A stretch of DNA of 64,000 nucleotides from Eutreptiella sp. 'Long Island Sound 2002'. Its lineage: Eukaryota; Euglenozoa; Euglenophyceae; Eutreptiales; Eutreptiaceae. Positions 20,706 through 32,869 of this stretch are shown piece by piece. The stretch covers positions 110,844,922 to 110,908,921 of the forward strand of contig OZ038381.1 in NCBI GenBank assembly GCA_964036045.1, in the 5' to 3' direction. Under the pieces are notes generated by a model. The model made no database searches. It was not told where the DNA came from and was given only the letters and a program-made list of their open reading frames with translations. Position 1 is the first letter of the stretch. Each line of letters opens with the position of its first letter. The translations under genes were made by a program, and so were the position numbers.

Positions 20706-23700
20706 TTAGTGGCGCCCCAGAATGCAATCTTTCACCCCGTGGGACAGCTTGCGCCACCCACACGGGACGGCTTCCTCCCCATGCACCTCCACCGGTGCAC
20801 ACACCCCGAGGCTCCAAAGGCGACAGTCCACCCCATGGAGCACGGATGCCACGTACACCCCAATAGGGGTGCAGAAGTCCCCACGCAAGAACCGCACCGA
20901 ATCCAGTGTGGCATGTACGCGTCCTGCCACAAGGGCAGGTCAATCGTGCGGTACGTCCCTACTGTGTCCTTAAGTTAGTACTTCTGCTTGTGGAAGAGGG
21001 GCTTTCCCGCCAGGTGTTGGATGAGTCTCTGCTCCCACGGGTCAGGGTTAGTTGTGTGGGTTACCTTCACCAGCCCCTCCCAGTCCCCCACAACCTGTCC
21101 ATCCTCCTCAACCAGGACGTACGGCAGCGCCCACTCGGTGAAGTCAGGGAGGATGACCCCCAGAAGGCGGGCTTTCGCGATTTTCCCGAGTGGATCATTC
21201 ACACGCACTACCACCTCATCCTTCCGAGTGTTGGCCATGATGCGCTCAAAGACAAGCAACTGATCAGCACCGCCTGGTGAACACCCCAATGGGTCTCGTG
21301 CCCTCTTGTGCCTCTTCCATGGCTTCCACAGCCAGTGCCGCACCACCCCACCCGCAAACCGGTAGATTGTGCCATGCACAACCTTTTCAACAACTGAAGC
21401 CTCCCTCAGAACCCCTGCCAGCTCAAGGGTGTCACTCACAGTCCCAGAGCCTGCTTCCGACTGCACAGCGTGCAGTGCATCCATCCATACACCAGGGGTG
21501 GGGTGGTTGGTCCAGTGTGTAAATCGCCCAAAGAGGTGCACCTCCGACTGCGCCCTGCTGGTCAGGGTGTTTGACCTCCAGATGTCATGCATGATCCCCG
21601 GTGTGGCAGGCACCAGGGAGGCCAAGATGACTGGGCTTGCAGCCCTTGGAACCAATCGAGGGTAGCAACCGTTTTCCAAAAGTTCACCGGATTGGCCTGC
21701 CACCTGCAACCAACAAACCTCACGCAATGTTCCAGCCACACCATTTGGGCATAGTGTGTCGTCACTACCGCTACCAACTCTGCTGGGGAGGTGCCTCTAC
21801 TAACAGCCTACTCCAAAAAATGGCACACCAGCAGACCCTCCTCCATGCTCAGGTTCCCCTGTTTAAGCAACACCGGATCCATTCGCATGTTAGCCCATGC
21901 GTCCTGTACATCACTGTACATTCTACCCAAGGCCTCTGGCCCCAAAGTTTGCTCCAACTCCTCCCACCAGGTGGTCCCATCGAGGTCCACGATGCGGATG
22001 GGGTTGTTCAGGATTGGGTCAGGGAGGGGGTGCGCAGATGAGTGGTAGTAACCAACGGCCCCCCGTGTAAACAAGGCACGCATGAGTGTAGCCATCGGCT
22101 TGGTCATCCGGTACCGTTGTACTAGGATACTGGCCCGGCAGCGCGTGCGGTACAAAAAGATTTGCAAGGTGCTGGTGGTGCAAAACCGATGCGAATATGC
22201 CAATGCAGTTGCGGGCCATGAGATTGCCTTACAACATTGTTGTATTTGAAGGTCGCATCCGATGGCCATGCAACTGCTTTGGCGTCTACGTCACCCTCAC
22301 AAGCACTAGCCAAAAGCTGGGCGTGGTTGTAGGGCCGCAACTGCGCAGGGTCACCACACAACAGACGTTGGCTGCCCATGGCTGCCAAGTCCAGGCCGAC
22401 GGGGAGGCTGTGCCTGGACACAAAGCTAAGCGCAAACCTGGTTTGTTGCTTCCGTGCTGCAGCCCCAAGCAACAGCTTGTGGCCGTTTACCAACCATCCG
22501 AACCGTGGCAAACAGCACACGGCAGGAGTTAAAGGCACATGTGAGGGTAGCCTTACAGCCTGGGGTGTTGCCCCAGGTCTCCTGCACCTTCAACTGGTCA
22601 AAGGACGCCAGCGCTAGTGGGGTAGTAGCCCGTTGGGCATGGAGGCGCAACCAGGGTGCTGGATGGTCGCCGAGTACCCTGTCACAAAACACAGTGTCGC
22701 TATAACACTTCTCGTGCACGCGTGTCCACAACATGTCGACTTGTGCATTGGTGGGTGCAGTCACCAACATACATGCGCGGGGTGAGGTATCTCCCTTAGG
22801 TCCCCCACCTTCTTGCCCATATTGACCGTGCCCAGGTTAGCAGGCTCGGGGTTCTGGGCGACAAGGAGCCCTTGCTGCCATAGCACAGCTTTGGTGCATG
22901 CCACCACGGTCTCTGACTTCCCTGTGCCAGCACCTCCAGTCAATGCTGTGATGCATGACTCGTCCAGCACCTGCCGCACAGCCAACGCCTGTGAGGGATT
23001 CAACGCGTGGCGTTGGACAAGGTGTTTCAGGATCTCCTGGTCCTCGTTTGACAAGGGAGGTGTGTCCCTTGGTTCGGCCCGGATGTTTGCCAGCAGCTCG
23101 GGCCATGCTAACCCTTGCTGGATGTCCCTACGCAAGGTGCGAAAGGCGTTAGGGACAACCTTACACCAATAGGTGCCAGTGAGATTGGCGCGTGGCTTGT
23201 TAGCACAGCTGATACAAACACGGTCTCATGAGATGCCATCACCATGCACCCTCGCCTGAAAGTACGGTTTGGAGAGGTCCCAGGTGCGGTTGGCAGCGAT
23301 CCACTCATGCAACATGTGACCATCAGACGCCTCATAGTTGCCACAGACCTCCATTAGGGAGGCCCATTGTGGCTGTAGGGGAACATTCCCATCCCCGTCG
23401 CCGTCATCTTCGGGCCACCATTCCTCAAAAACCAGCCTCCGTTCCGTGCCTTTCTTGTCTGCCCACACCTTAGCAGCGTCCATCTCATGGACACTGTACA
23501 CCTCGGATGCTTTGGTCACAAACCTGTCGCGATCAAGCCACCGTTGTGTAAACCCTTCCACGAGGTTGTCATAGGGCCCATAGTCCTTGTTGTTCAATGT
23601 GGCAGAAGTGGGCAACGGTGTTGGCTGCTGTGGGAGTTGGGGGGACGGCTGTGGCGGAGCAGCACATGGTGGTTGTGATGAGGGTTGAGCCCCTTGTGGC

Positions 23701-24278
23701 GCACCCGAGTCGACCGGCGCCATGGCCGGGACAGGGGTGGACTGTTGTGGCTCAGCGGCACACAGTGGTTGTGTTGAGGGCTGACCGCCTTGTGGCGCTC
23801 CCCAGGCAGCAGTCGGCACTGCCTTGAAGGTGATGGACTGCTGTGGCTCAGCGGCACACGGTGGCAGTGACGAGGGTTGAGCACCCTGTGGCGCGCCCGA
23901 GTCGACGGCCAGGACATGGACGGACTGCTGCGGCTCAGCGGCACGCATTGGTTGTGCAGAGGGTTGAGCACCCTGTGGCGCGGCCAAGTCAACCGAGGCT
24001 ATGGCCGGGACAGGGGAGGACTGCTACGGCTCTAGGGCATGCATTCGCTGTGCAGAGGGTTCAGCACCCTGTGGCGCGCCCGAATCGACCGGCGCCATGG
24101 CCGGGACACGGGCGAACTGCCGCGGCTCAGGGGGGCGCAATGGTGGTGGTTGTGCAGAGGGTTGCGGTGGGATCATAACGAAATCCACACCTCCGGGTGG
24201 TGGCTCAGGTGTTGCTTGTGGCTTTGGCTTTGGCTTTGGACCACCATACTTGCTCTTGGGGACCCATTTTGGAGCCAT
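20706..24278 (-). pseudogene. UPF1-like superfamily 1 helicase gene, decayed
   Basis: From an ATG at 24,278 (MAPKWVPKSKYGG) the protein starts with about eight proline/glutamine-rich repeats of roughly 30 residues (APQGAQPS..AAEPQQS). A Cys-containing segment (CISCANK) follows, then SF1 motifs in order: Walker A GGAGTGKSE (22,914-22,937), motif Ia VTAPTNAQVDML, RVLFATV, motif III GDPAQLRP (22,332-22,355), motif IV QRYRMTKP (about 22,119), motif V LDWFQG (about 21,657) and motif VI RSNTLTSRAQ (about 21,586-21,556). This order and the QYRM- and FQG-like motifs place it with UPF1/SMG-2-type helicases, which unwind RNA or DNA with ATP. Motif II (DEAx) is not recognisable. Breaks include TAG in the repeats, TGA at 23,226, TAA at 20,975 and several frameshifts, one in a G-run. 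The C-terminus extends to about 20,706 in a shifted frame. Confidence 0.8.
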
Positions 24279-24429
24279 GGTTTGGAAGTTTGTGATAAGT
24301 GGGAGCGAGTGGTTGAGGAGCAAGGGAAGAGAGCGATTGGAGAGTGGCTTAGTGGACTACAACGCTGAGGTTGAGGGCACGCAGCAAAAACCACAACTCG
24401 GAGGTTGTAAAGGCCGTGAGGGCCGTGAG

Positions 24430-24535
24430 GGCCACTGTTTCCCAAAGTCTGGCCATGTGCCCAGGTGCAGAGACATGGTAACCTGGTTGGAAGTGCCTAA
24501 AGTTGCTGATGGGGACTCCAAACCCGACTGAGCAG
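24430..24535 (+). pseudogene. Relic of the candidate transposase family
   Basis: The plus strand reads HVPRCRDMVTWLEVPKVAD, matching NVPRCTDMLTWQETPKVSD (about residues 212-230) of the protein at 10,345-12,831. No other part of the gene is joined to it. It lies just upstream of the helicase start, on the opposite strand. Confidence 0.75.
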
Positions 24536-24539
24536 AGGC

Positions 24540-26400
24540 CCGACAAGTCTGTGTTCTTCTGCATTGAGGTAGCGTATGAAGTATGGTGGTGTGCAAGCAG
24601 ACAAGTGCACTCTCCACTGCGGCCCTTGAGTGCCTTAGAGTGGGAGCCCCCAAATTCCACGTGCACCCAACGGGTGTTCCTAAGGCCTCTCCCACAGGGT
24701 ATATCCGACCTTCATTCCCCAAAACAATACATCTGAGAAGGGGCTCTGCTATGTGTCACATTTGCGTCACAACGTAACGCACTTTGTTGGGTGGTTCCTT
24801 CTGTGTTTTGCTTTCATGTTGTCGTCCACCTCCGTCTTCACGCAATGGGAAACACATTGGAAAAAGCCCTCCCCCCCCACCCCATTCTGCGACCACATCC
24901 AAGAGCCTGCCCCCCCCCCCCTTTGACGCTAGCGTGGCGCATTCATTTTGTGCTCCCCTGGTCCAATGTGCCCCCTGGCCAATCTTCCATCCTCCTCTAT
25001 ACTTGACAGCCTTTGTTTGCCCACTGATGGCATGGCACGCCAGTGGACGAGTGGACTAGGCCTTCTCGGCGCGCACAAAGGCTGAACGTCTGCATGCTGT
25101 GCTGTGCATCCCTGTGTTGAAGAATCGACAAGGGGCGGTTCCCAGTGCACAAACAGTTGCATTTCTCAACCGCTTTGCCGACACAAAATAAGGCCTAAGA
25201 AAAAGGTCCCTGCAGGGGTTTGTGGCACAGCCCAAACCCAACATCGGCAGACCAGCCCCACAGGGTAGTGAAATGAATGAGATCATCACTGAAGGGGTTG
25301 CAAACAGGACGAAATGCGAACAATGGCAAATCGGAGGGTACATACGTGGTACAAATCACCTGCAGTCACATCGTCACAGCTAAGACTGCAGGCGGGTCCT
25401 GCCATCTCAAAGGACAGCATCATGATCATTGCAATTGGCATCATTTGAATTCGGATCCACAAATGAAATGGTCATGGTAGGCCAAAGAACATCAAACAAC
25501 ACAGACACGCATACATTCTTTGAACACACCATGTGACACATTGCACTAAAAGAGTCAAGGCAAGCTTTTCCACACGATTGCGCACGTGGAGGGCCGGGGA
25601 GTGTTTTCCCTACACTATGGATTTCTCTCGATGATTTTCCATCCTTCCTCGAGAAACACCACAGCAAGACAGAGCACGAAGAGGACAAGGGGTCTTTTAT
25701 GGTCGTCACCACATCCTGGGAATAAACAACAAAGCGTGAGGCTTGAGGGCTTGGTAAGAGGGTCGGGTTAAAACAAGGAAATCAAATTCAAATTCACTGC
25801 AAAGCCCCTTCTCAGATGTATGTTGCTTGCACATGACATTGACAAGTAAGGGTTTTCAAAATGCTTGCTGGCCATTAGAGGACATGGTGCGCATTTGGTC
25901 GGACATGGTACACTGACTGCTGGCGGCAGCAGTGCAGCGGAGCAGTCCCTTCCCTCGGCCGCGAAGTTTTTTCCATTTTGAAAAGCTCCGTCCACACAAA
26001 ACAAGTCCTAAGAAAAAGGTCCCCGCAGGGGTCCACACCGAAGACCCACGCACGACGGAGCATTGTGTCGTCCTGAACAATGCACAGCCCCACAACCCAC
26101 ATGCCATGAAACTTGGTGTGGGCTACGGAGAGGCCTAGGCAGCACATGTCAACTATCATGCATCGTCATTAAAGGGGCTTGCATTCGACAAATTGTAATA
26201 GGTTGCAGAAGCAAATATGTCAGAACCCCTTCTCAGCTGTTGTCAGCATGTTCATCATTGAAGGGGTCTGTGGTCATAGGCGCAAAGGCCTAGACCGCAA
26301 ACAAAGAAAACACCTCAGGGGTGTTCTGCGTAAGCAAATCGTCGGCACAAACAACCAAAAGACTTCAAGGGTGGTCTACATAATCAAATTGAAGTTGTCA
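24540..26400. other. Non-coding, diverged dispersed repeats
   Basis: No supported gene. A block with CCTAAGAAAAAGGTCC and GCAGGGGT occurs near 25,190 and again near 26,005, and short pieces such as CCCCTTCTCAG and TGAAGGGGT recur near 25,285, 25,805, 26,225 and 26,255. These look like old copies of an interspersed element. Confidence 0.5.
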
Positions 26401-26439
26401 CATACACTGCTGTCAACAACAAGTGTGCAATTGTTTTCC

Positions 26440-26640
26440 AACGGGGGGGGGTTTGTGTTTTCCGTGACGCCTTTTTTTCCTTGGGGGAGGGGGGGGAGCT
26501 TGAAAGCAGCCAATAGTGGGGGGGGGGATGGGGGGGTCACCCGGGGGGCAGTTTCCCGTGAAGAATTTGATGTGGACAACGGCGGAGGGGGGGGGGGGTT
26601 GATGTAGTACATAATCAAGGGGTTTGGGGGAGGGGGGTTC
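26440..26640. repeat. G-rich low-complexity stretch
   Basis: Several runs of 8-10 G separated by short A/T-rich pieces. It has potential to form G-quadruplexes on the plus strand. It encodes only spurious Gly- or Pro-rich frames. Confidence 0.8.
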
Positions 26641-26899
26641 ATGCTTTGGTAATGATGGTCCATAAAAGTCTGGTGTCTGATGTCTGATAGCCGACTAGGT
26701 CACTATAAACATACCTGGCCCAAACCTTGAAAAGAGAGATCTTCTTTTTCTTGGGCAAGACTTTTTGTTATAGCTTATGTTTTCAACTTTAAATATTACT
26801 TGCCTTGTAGCTTTCAACTATCGTTGTATGCTGTGTTGTCCTAGTCACCGGGGACGATCGGTTTGTTATTCCGAGATCCTGCTCCCATGCCTCACTCGA

Positions 26900-27560
26900 A
26901 TGTAGCATGTGGGTCTAGAGTATAGGATAGCATTGGTGCTACGGTTTCGTTGCCTCACTGAAGATCACCACCCTTTGTGGTCAAAGTGTTGTCAAAAAGG
27001 GTGTGTGGCTTGTACGTGGGTCGATAAGCATGCGGCTGCAAACTTGCTGTTGAACAAGGGTGGGTGTATGGCCCAGGTGTGTGGTTCCAAAAAGTTTCAA
27101 GGGGTGTCCAATCTAAAAGAGGTTTACATCATGCAACCTTTGCTGCTCAACACCACAGGGGGAGCCTCCAGCCTGCTTGGTGTTATTGGGCGGACGGTAC
27201 CCACGGCCTACAGGCATGAGGTGTAGAACCTTACACCCCAAGTGGCTGGGACGTATGACCGAGATCTTTGCCTCCTAATAGTAGAGAGCATGTGTGCCTT
27301 GGGCGCGGAGAGGTTCCAAGCGCGCATCACCTTAATTGCCGTAAGGCCCGCACTCCGATAGGTAGACTAGCACGGGGTATGGTCCTCCCATTGTCCTTCC
27401 ATTCACATAGTTCACCTTTGCTACGGTTGCAATTGATTGGCAACTACGGCATGGCAGGCTATGCCTTGGTGTACACATATGCTCATCACCCCTAGATTTG
27501 CTGAAGCTTGGACTACAACCACATATGTGTATGGGTGGTCCCACACGTGGTTTAACCCTC
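26900..27560 (+). pseudogene. Degenerate candidate transposase, plus strand
   Basis: The plus strand reads WSKCCQKGCVACTWVDK, KKFQGVSNLKEVYIMQP and LGVIGRTVPTAY, close to residues about 279-345 of the 828-residue protein at 10.3-12.8 kb. Diverged pieces follow to WSHTWFNP near 27,540. Stops and frame changes separate the pieces. It is a dead copy in the opposite orientation to the intact one. Confidence 0.8.
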
Positions 27561-27581
27561 TAAATGCACACACCCCCGTGG

Positions 27582-28036
27582 TTAGGGTGCCTTGCTGTGG
27601 TGCAGGTTCTTACCGCCCTTGTGCAGCTTTTGGGCCATTCTTCTGCACAAGTAGACAGCTAAGTTGTGGCAGTGGCCTGCTGTACCCGAGGGAGTAGTCC
27701 ACACAACGAAGAGGAAGTTGACGTTCTGGCCAGTGGTGCCCCTTTCCAGGTGGTGCGCCCCATCCTTGGGGCGTTTGATCATAGGCGCGTGGTGCGACCT
27801 CGCATGTGGGTTGGTGTGCCGGGTGGTGGGGCGTCCGCCGGGCGCCCCTCTGCCAAGCGAAGTCCCTTGGTTGAATGGTGTTCGTTTTTGAAGTACTCAA
27901 AAAGCACACGATCCTCCATGAGTTCCTTGTTGACAAATGGACTGTGCTGGTTAGGGGTGATGTTTCCAAGCTCGGGGCCTTTGCGGGCATATGTCCCGTC
28001 CCTGCGGACCAATTCTTTGGTCTCGGCTTTTGACAT
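27582..28036 (-). pseudogene. N-terminal piece of the same transposase family, inverted
   Basis: Minus-strand text with CVDYSLGYSRPLPQLSCLL matches AVDYSLDNRKLLPQLCHLL (about residues 136-154) of the intact protein. It reads away from the plus-strand relic at 26,900-27,560, so the two halves have been inverted relative to each other. The upstream segment (MSKAETKELVRRDGTYA) has no match in the intact copy. Confidence 0.65.
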
Positions 28037-28089
28037 TTACTTCACTCGAGCTACCCCTTTGAACTACAAAGACGGTTTGGAGATCCAGT

Positions 28090-29760
28090 GCTGTAGCTAG
28101 AGAACACCAAAATCATTGCAAAACATTTCCGGTGAGAGCTAGTACTTGGAGCTTCACTTGAAACCCGTACATTTGACAAACAGAAAAAGCAGGCCCATGT
28201 TTTCGCGAAGATGATCGAGCACAGTTGGGAGTGGCCTTGGTGTGAGCAAGCAACACAAATTTCGGTGAAAAATATTTGTGGTGAGACCCGGCACTTGGAG
28301 CTCGACATGGAAGCCCGATTCGTCAAAATGAGAAAGAGTGGGCCCTCCTATTCGGCCGGATAGTCAAGCGCACTTTGGAGGGTCAGTGCTCTGAGTAAAC
28401 AACAACGGTTTCAATGCAAATAGTTTTTTTTGACAGTACTTGGTGCTTCATATGGAACCCCTACTTGTTAAGAACTAAAACAGTGGGCCCGGGGTTTGGG
28501 GTTGAGGGTTGAGCACACTGTGGAGGGCAAGTGGTCTCAATAGACAACATGAATTTTAATGCATAAATTTTTTTTGGTGTGAGATACTACTTGGGACTTC
28601 ATATTGAACTCCTACCTGTTGAAAACAGAAAACAATTAGCCCGTAATTCGTGGTGGATAGTCGAGTGCGCTTGCGAGGTCCAGCACAAAACACCCATTTC
28701 GATACAAACCAGCTGGTATTGAGAGCTAGTACTTAGGACCTCACATGTAACCCCTACTTGTTGAAAACTGAAACGGTGGGCGTGTGTAGTGGGTTACTCA
28801 TGGACACTTCGGCGGGCCTGTGGTCATAAAAAATTTGTTCACAACAGGTAGTACTTAGTGCTTCATAGGGGACCCTTAGTTGATAAATGCTTGAACAGTT
28901 GGCCCCTGTTCTTGAGGAGATAGTCCACCACATATTAGACGGCGAGTGCTCTCAATAGACCGATACTCGAACACACTCCGTGGCGACGGTTGTGTGGATA
29001 GACAACACGAATTTCAATGAAAAGGGTTTTTGGTCAGAGATAGTGCTTGGGGCTTCATATGCAGCGCCTATTTGTCAAGCGCTGAAACAGTTTGGCATTT
29101 CTCATGGGGCGGACATTCCAGCACAAATTGGAGGGCCGGTGGTCTCATTACAAAAAACGAATTTCAATGCCAAATATTTCCGGTGAGAGCTACTACTTGG
29201 CGCTTCACATGGAAATGCTCCTTATTAAAAACTAAAAAAGTGGGCCCCTATTTTGGGGTTGGATGACCAGCGCACCTTGAGGGTCTACTACTCTGGGTAA
29301 ACGACACAATTGTTTCAGTGTAAAACATTTGAACCGGGAGGTAGTGCTCGGGGCTTCACACACACCCGCTACTCATTAAAAATTAAATTACGGGCCCCTG
29401 ATTTGGGATGGATAGTTGCGCGCATTTTGGAGGGCAAGTGGTGTCAGTTAATAAAACGAATTTCAATGCAACAAATGTTTGTTTCCCCTGCTTGTGAAAA
29501 AATGAAACAGTGGGCCTGTGTTTTGTGGAGCTCATTTTTGGAGGGCGTATGGTCTCCATAGACAACACAATTTTCTATGCAAAGAAATCCTTGATCCGAG
29601 CTAGCACTTGGGACTTCACATGGCACCCATAATTATTAAATGTTTTTCAAAAAGGGATATAGTGGGCCCCAATTTTTGGGTGGATAGTCGAGCGCCCCTT
29701 GGAGCGCCAGCGTTGTGAGTATTCAACGCGAATTTCAATGCGAAAAAGTTTTGAGACCAA
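28090..29760 (+). repeat. Degenerate tandem repeat, period near 149 bp, about 11 units
   Basis: Each unit has GTGAGAGCTAGTACTTGG, GCTTCACATGGAACCCCTAC, GAAACAGTGGGCCC, TAGTCGAGCGCAC, GGAGGGCCAGTGGTCTC and GACAACACGAATTTCAATGC in this order, with heavy divergence. The GTACTTGG landmark falls near 28,140, 28,289, 28,435, 28,590, 28,727, 28,852, 29,045, 29,195, 29,345 and 29,603. The unit does not look related to the 149-bp satellite at 12.9 kb despite the similar period. No gene. Confidence 0.85.
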
Positions 29761-30430
29761 AGCGTCACGCAAACTCTTGGCCCCACTCCAACGCCTAAGC
29801 ATCATGCTAACCTCAAGAAGAGTGTCCCGAGAGAAAGATATAACAGGAGCTACACAAGGTGGGGAGTGTTGGGATTGCGGACGATCTTGGGTCTCGAGAG
29901 CGGGGGGTGGGGGTGTCCAAGACACCCAGCGAAACGACATTGGAACCTCTCTGCTAACCTGTTGTTCTGCAATGTACCACATAACACCACCTAGGGGATG
30001 CCATATGTGCATGAAAAAAAATGAACAAACGACCCGAACAAAAAAAAACGAACGTTAACTTGTTAATATTTGGCCAATTAATATATTAACACGTTCAAAA
30101 TTGAAATTAACAATTTGGTTTTAATCTGGGTCACTAGGGTAAAACTCCAAGATGCGTGAGGCAGCATGTTTGAGGAACAGGAAGACGTAGAGGGTTGAAG
30201 CGGTTGCACTCAAAGTGGGACACGAACTAGGGTTGTGTCCTGGCTAAATGCGGTTTTGCACCGGCCATTACCACAATGTGTGTTCCTCACATTGATGGCG
30301 ATACACAGTGGCGAAGACCACTCCTTCATGATTGTGAGTTGTCCGCACTTCGTACACCAATTTGCCCACATATAGTACGTGATCCTAAGATACGGCAGTT
30401 GTCAAACAAAATGTTAGTGTACACCATGGA
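29761..30430. other. No gene; AT-rich patch at 30,010-30,125
   Basis: No supported coding sequence. The AT-rich patch has AACAAACGACCCGAACAAAA and TTAATATTTGGCCAATTAA. It could be a matrix-attachment or origin-like region, but nothing specific supports that. Confidence 0.4.
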
Positions 30431-31990
30431 TTTGAGCATGGAATCATTTCCATTGACTGACGGATGTGGGTTTGTGGCATTTAAGAGCCCCTATGGCCAT
30501 GGGGTCATTTGAATGGATGGCCGGATGGTCTACATGGTGCAATGATAGTTCTTACGTGGCCTTTAGCCTCAGCTTTTAGCATGCATTCATTTGCTGGAGT
30601 GGCCGGTGGACCACTCAGTGCAAGGATAGTTATTCTGTGGTGTTTGTGCTCCCGTTTGAGCATTGAATTAATTGCAATGACAGGCCGGAGGGCCACAATA
30701 TAGGAAGGAGTAATGGGTTGTGGCCTTTGGCTCCCTCGAGAGCATGGAATCATTTGCGGTTAGGGCCTACATGGTTTCCACACTGCTTTTGCGTGACCTT
30801 TGGGCTGCGATGCAAGGGTGAAATGGCCACAACATAGGAAGGAGTAATGGGTTGTGGCCTTTGGCTCCCTCCACAGCATGGAATCATTTGCGGTTAGGGG
30901 CTACATGGTTTCCACACTGCTGTTGTGTGGCCTTTGGGCTGCGATGTAAGAGTGGAATCATTTGCACTCAGTGGCCAGATGGCCTGCGCACCAAAAGGAC
31001 TCTTGTGGCATGCTATTTTGGGGTCCTTGTCACCATTGAGTAATTTGCATTGAGCGGCTTGCTGATTTGGACGCTAGAAGGGGTGTTGGTGTGACATTTG
31101 GGATCCCGTGGTAGCATGGAATCATTTGCCCTCAATGGCCAAATGCTTTGCTCACTTCAAAGACCATTGGCGTCTAGCATTTGGGCTCCCATGTGAGCAT
31201 GGACTCACTTGCACTAAGTGGCCTGATGGTGCACACTGCAAGGATACTTGTTCCATGCCCTTTGGGCTCCCTTGTAACCATGGAATCATTTGCACTGAGT
31301 GACCGGATGGTGTGCACTTGGAAGCACCGCTGTTGTGTGGCATTTGAGCTCCCCTATGAGCATGGAGGTGTCTCCACTGAGTTGCCGAATGGTCTGCACA
31401 CTTCAGGGAATGTAGGCTTGTGGCACCTAGGCTCCCGGGTGAGCATGCAATCATTTGCACTGAGTGGCCCATTGGTCTGCAAACTGCAAAGGTAGTTGGT
31501 GTGTGTTATTTGGGCGCCCAACTGAGCATGGACTCATTTGCACTGAGTGGATGGATGTTGTACAAAATACAAGGATAGTGGTTTCACACGGATCCTTGAA
31601 AGGGGAGCCCACATGCCTGACCCCAACCGTCTTTCTGATGTGCTGACCATCCGGCTACTCAATGCAAATGCTTGAATGCTCACACTGGAGACCAAAGGCC
31701 CCATGACAACTCTCTTTGCAATTTGCACACCATCGGGCCACTCATTGCACACGATTCCATGCTAACGCGGGAGCCGCAATGCCACGTGGTAGCAATCTTT
31801 TCATTGTGCAGAGCGTTGGGCTACTCATTGCAAATGATTCAATGACCCCACAACAGCCCAGTTGCCCCATACCAATTGCGTTTTCAATGGCTACTAAGCC
31901 TAGTAGTAGTTCAATGATTACGAACTTTAGATGATTGCACAGGAGCCCAAAGGCCATGGAACAACTATCCTTGCGATGTGCGGACCATCC
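30430..31990 (+). repeat. Degenerate tandem array, about 80 bp, with polarity switch
   Basis: Units contain GAGCATGGAATCATTTGCAC, TGAGTGGCCGGATGG, TGCACACTGCAAGG and TGGCCTTTGGGCTCCC. Landmark positions include 30,438, 30,580, 30,657, 30,740, 30,877, 30,952, 31,115, 31,196, 31,276, 31,359, 31,441 and 31,526. From about 31,650 to 31,990 the same landmarks appear as the reverse complement. A larger copy (about 100 bp) is duplicated at 30,693-30,790 and 30,830-30,930. Confidence 0.85.
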
Positions 31991-32069
31991 AGCCAGAAAA
32001 GCCACACCAAAACCACCTATGCATGCACCGAAGTCCCCACACCCACACACATTTCCGTTTACATGCCGC

Positions 32070-32073
32070 CCCG

Positions 32074-32112
<39 letters not shown>
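32070..32112. repeat. (CA)n microsatellite
   Basis: About 20 CA repeats. Reading frames over it are spurious (Thr-His and Cys-Val runs). Confidence 0.98.
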
Positions 32113-32116
<4 letters not shown>

Positions 32117-32261
32117 CATACACGCACATCCATACACAAACACACACATACCCTCAATGAAAGCAAACAACCTCCCACTCAACCCACACCCACACACCGC
32201 CCGCCCACACACCCTCATACGTACCTGGGCAGTGGATGTGTCACGGTTAATTGTTTGGGGG

Positions 32262-32455
32262 TGGTTTTGTGTGTGTGCGTGTGTCTGCCTGTGTGTGTGG
32301 ATGGGTTTGTGCGGATGTGTGTGTGTTTGTGTGCGTCGGTGTGTCCATGTGTAGTTGTGTGTGTGGTTGTGTGTGTTTGTGTGTGCGCGCGTGTTGGTGT
32401 GAGGTGTGAGAAGGGTGTGTGTGTGTATGTGTGTGTGTGTTGATGGCTTGTGTGT
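32262..32455. repeat. Imperfect GT-rich microsatellite
   Basis: GTGTGT interrupted by GTGCGC, GGTGTGG and GTTGGTG. It is followed by short CA-rich sequence, and a further perfect GT run lies at 32,690-32,725. Confidence 0.95.
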
Positions 32456-32694
32456 TTATGTGGTTTGTGCTCCTCATATCCTCATGCACCCCCCCATGCA
32501 CACCGGCCCCCACACCTAGAAACAAACCGACAGTCATGCACCCCCCCCCCCCCCAAAACACACCCACACCCACATACCATCAATGAAATCAAACCGCCCT
32601 GCCACCCCACCCACACCCACACACCACCCAACCACACATACCCGCACTCCCCTGCATAGTGGATGTGCCTCGTTAGCTATGTGGGGCGGGATCC

Positions 32695-32728
<34 letters not shown>

Positions 32729-32869
32729 TGGTGTGTAGATTGGTTTGTGCGCGTGGGTGTGGGTTTGTATGTGGGTGTGTATCCATGACTAGTTGGGTGT
32801 GTGGTTGTGTGTGTCGGTATGTGGCTGTTGGTGTGAGGTTTGGGACGGGTTTGTGTACGTATATGGTCA

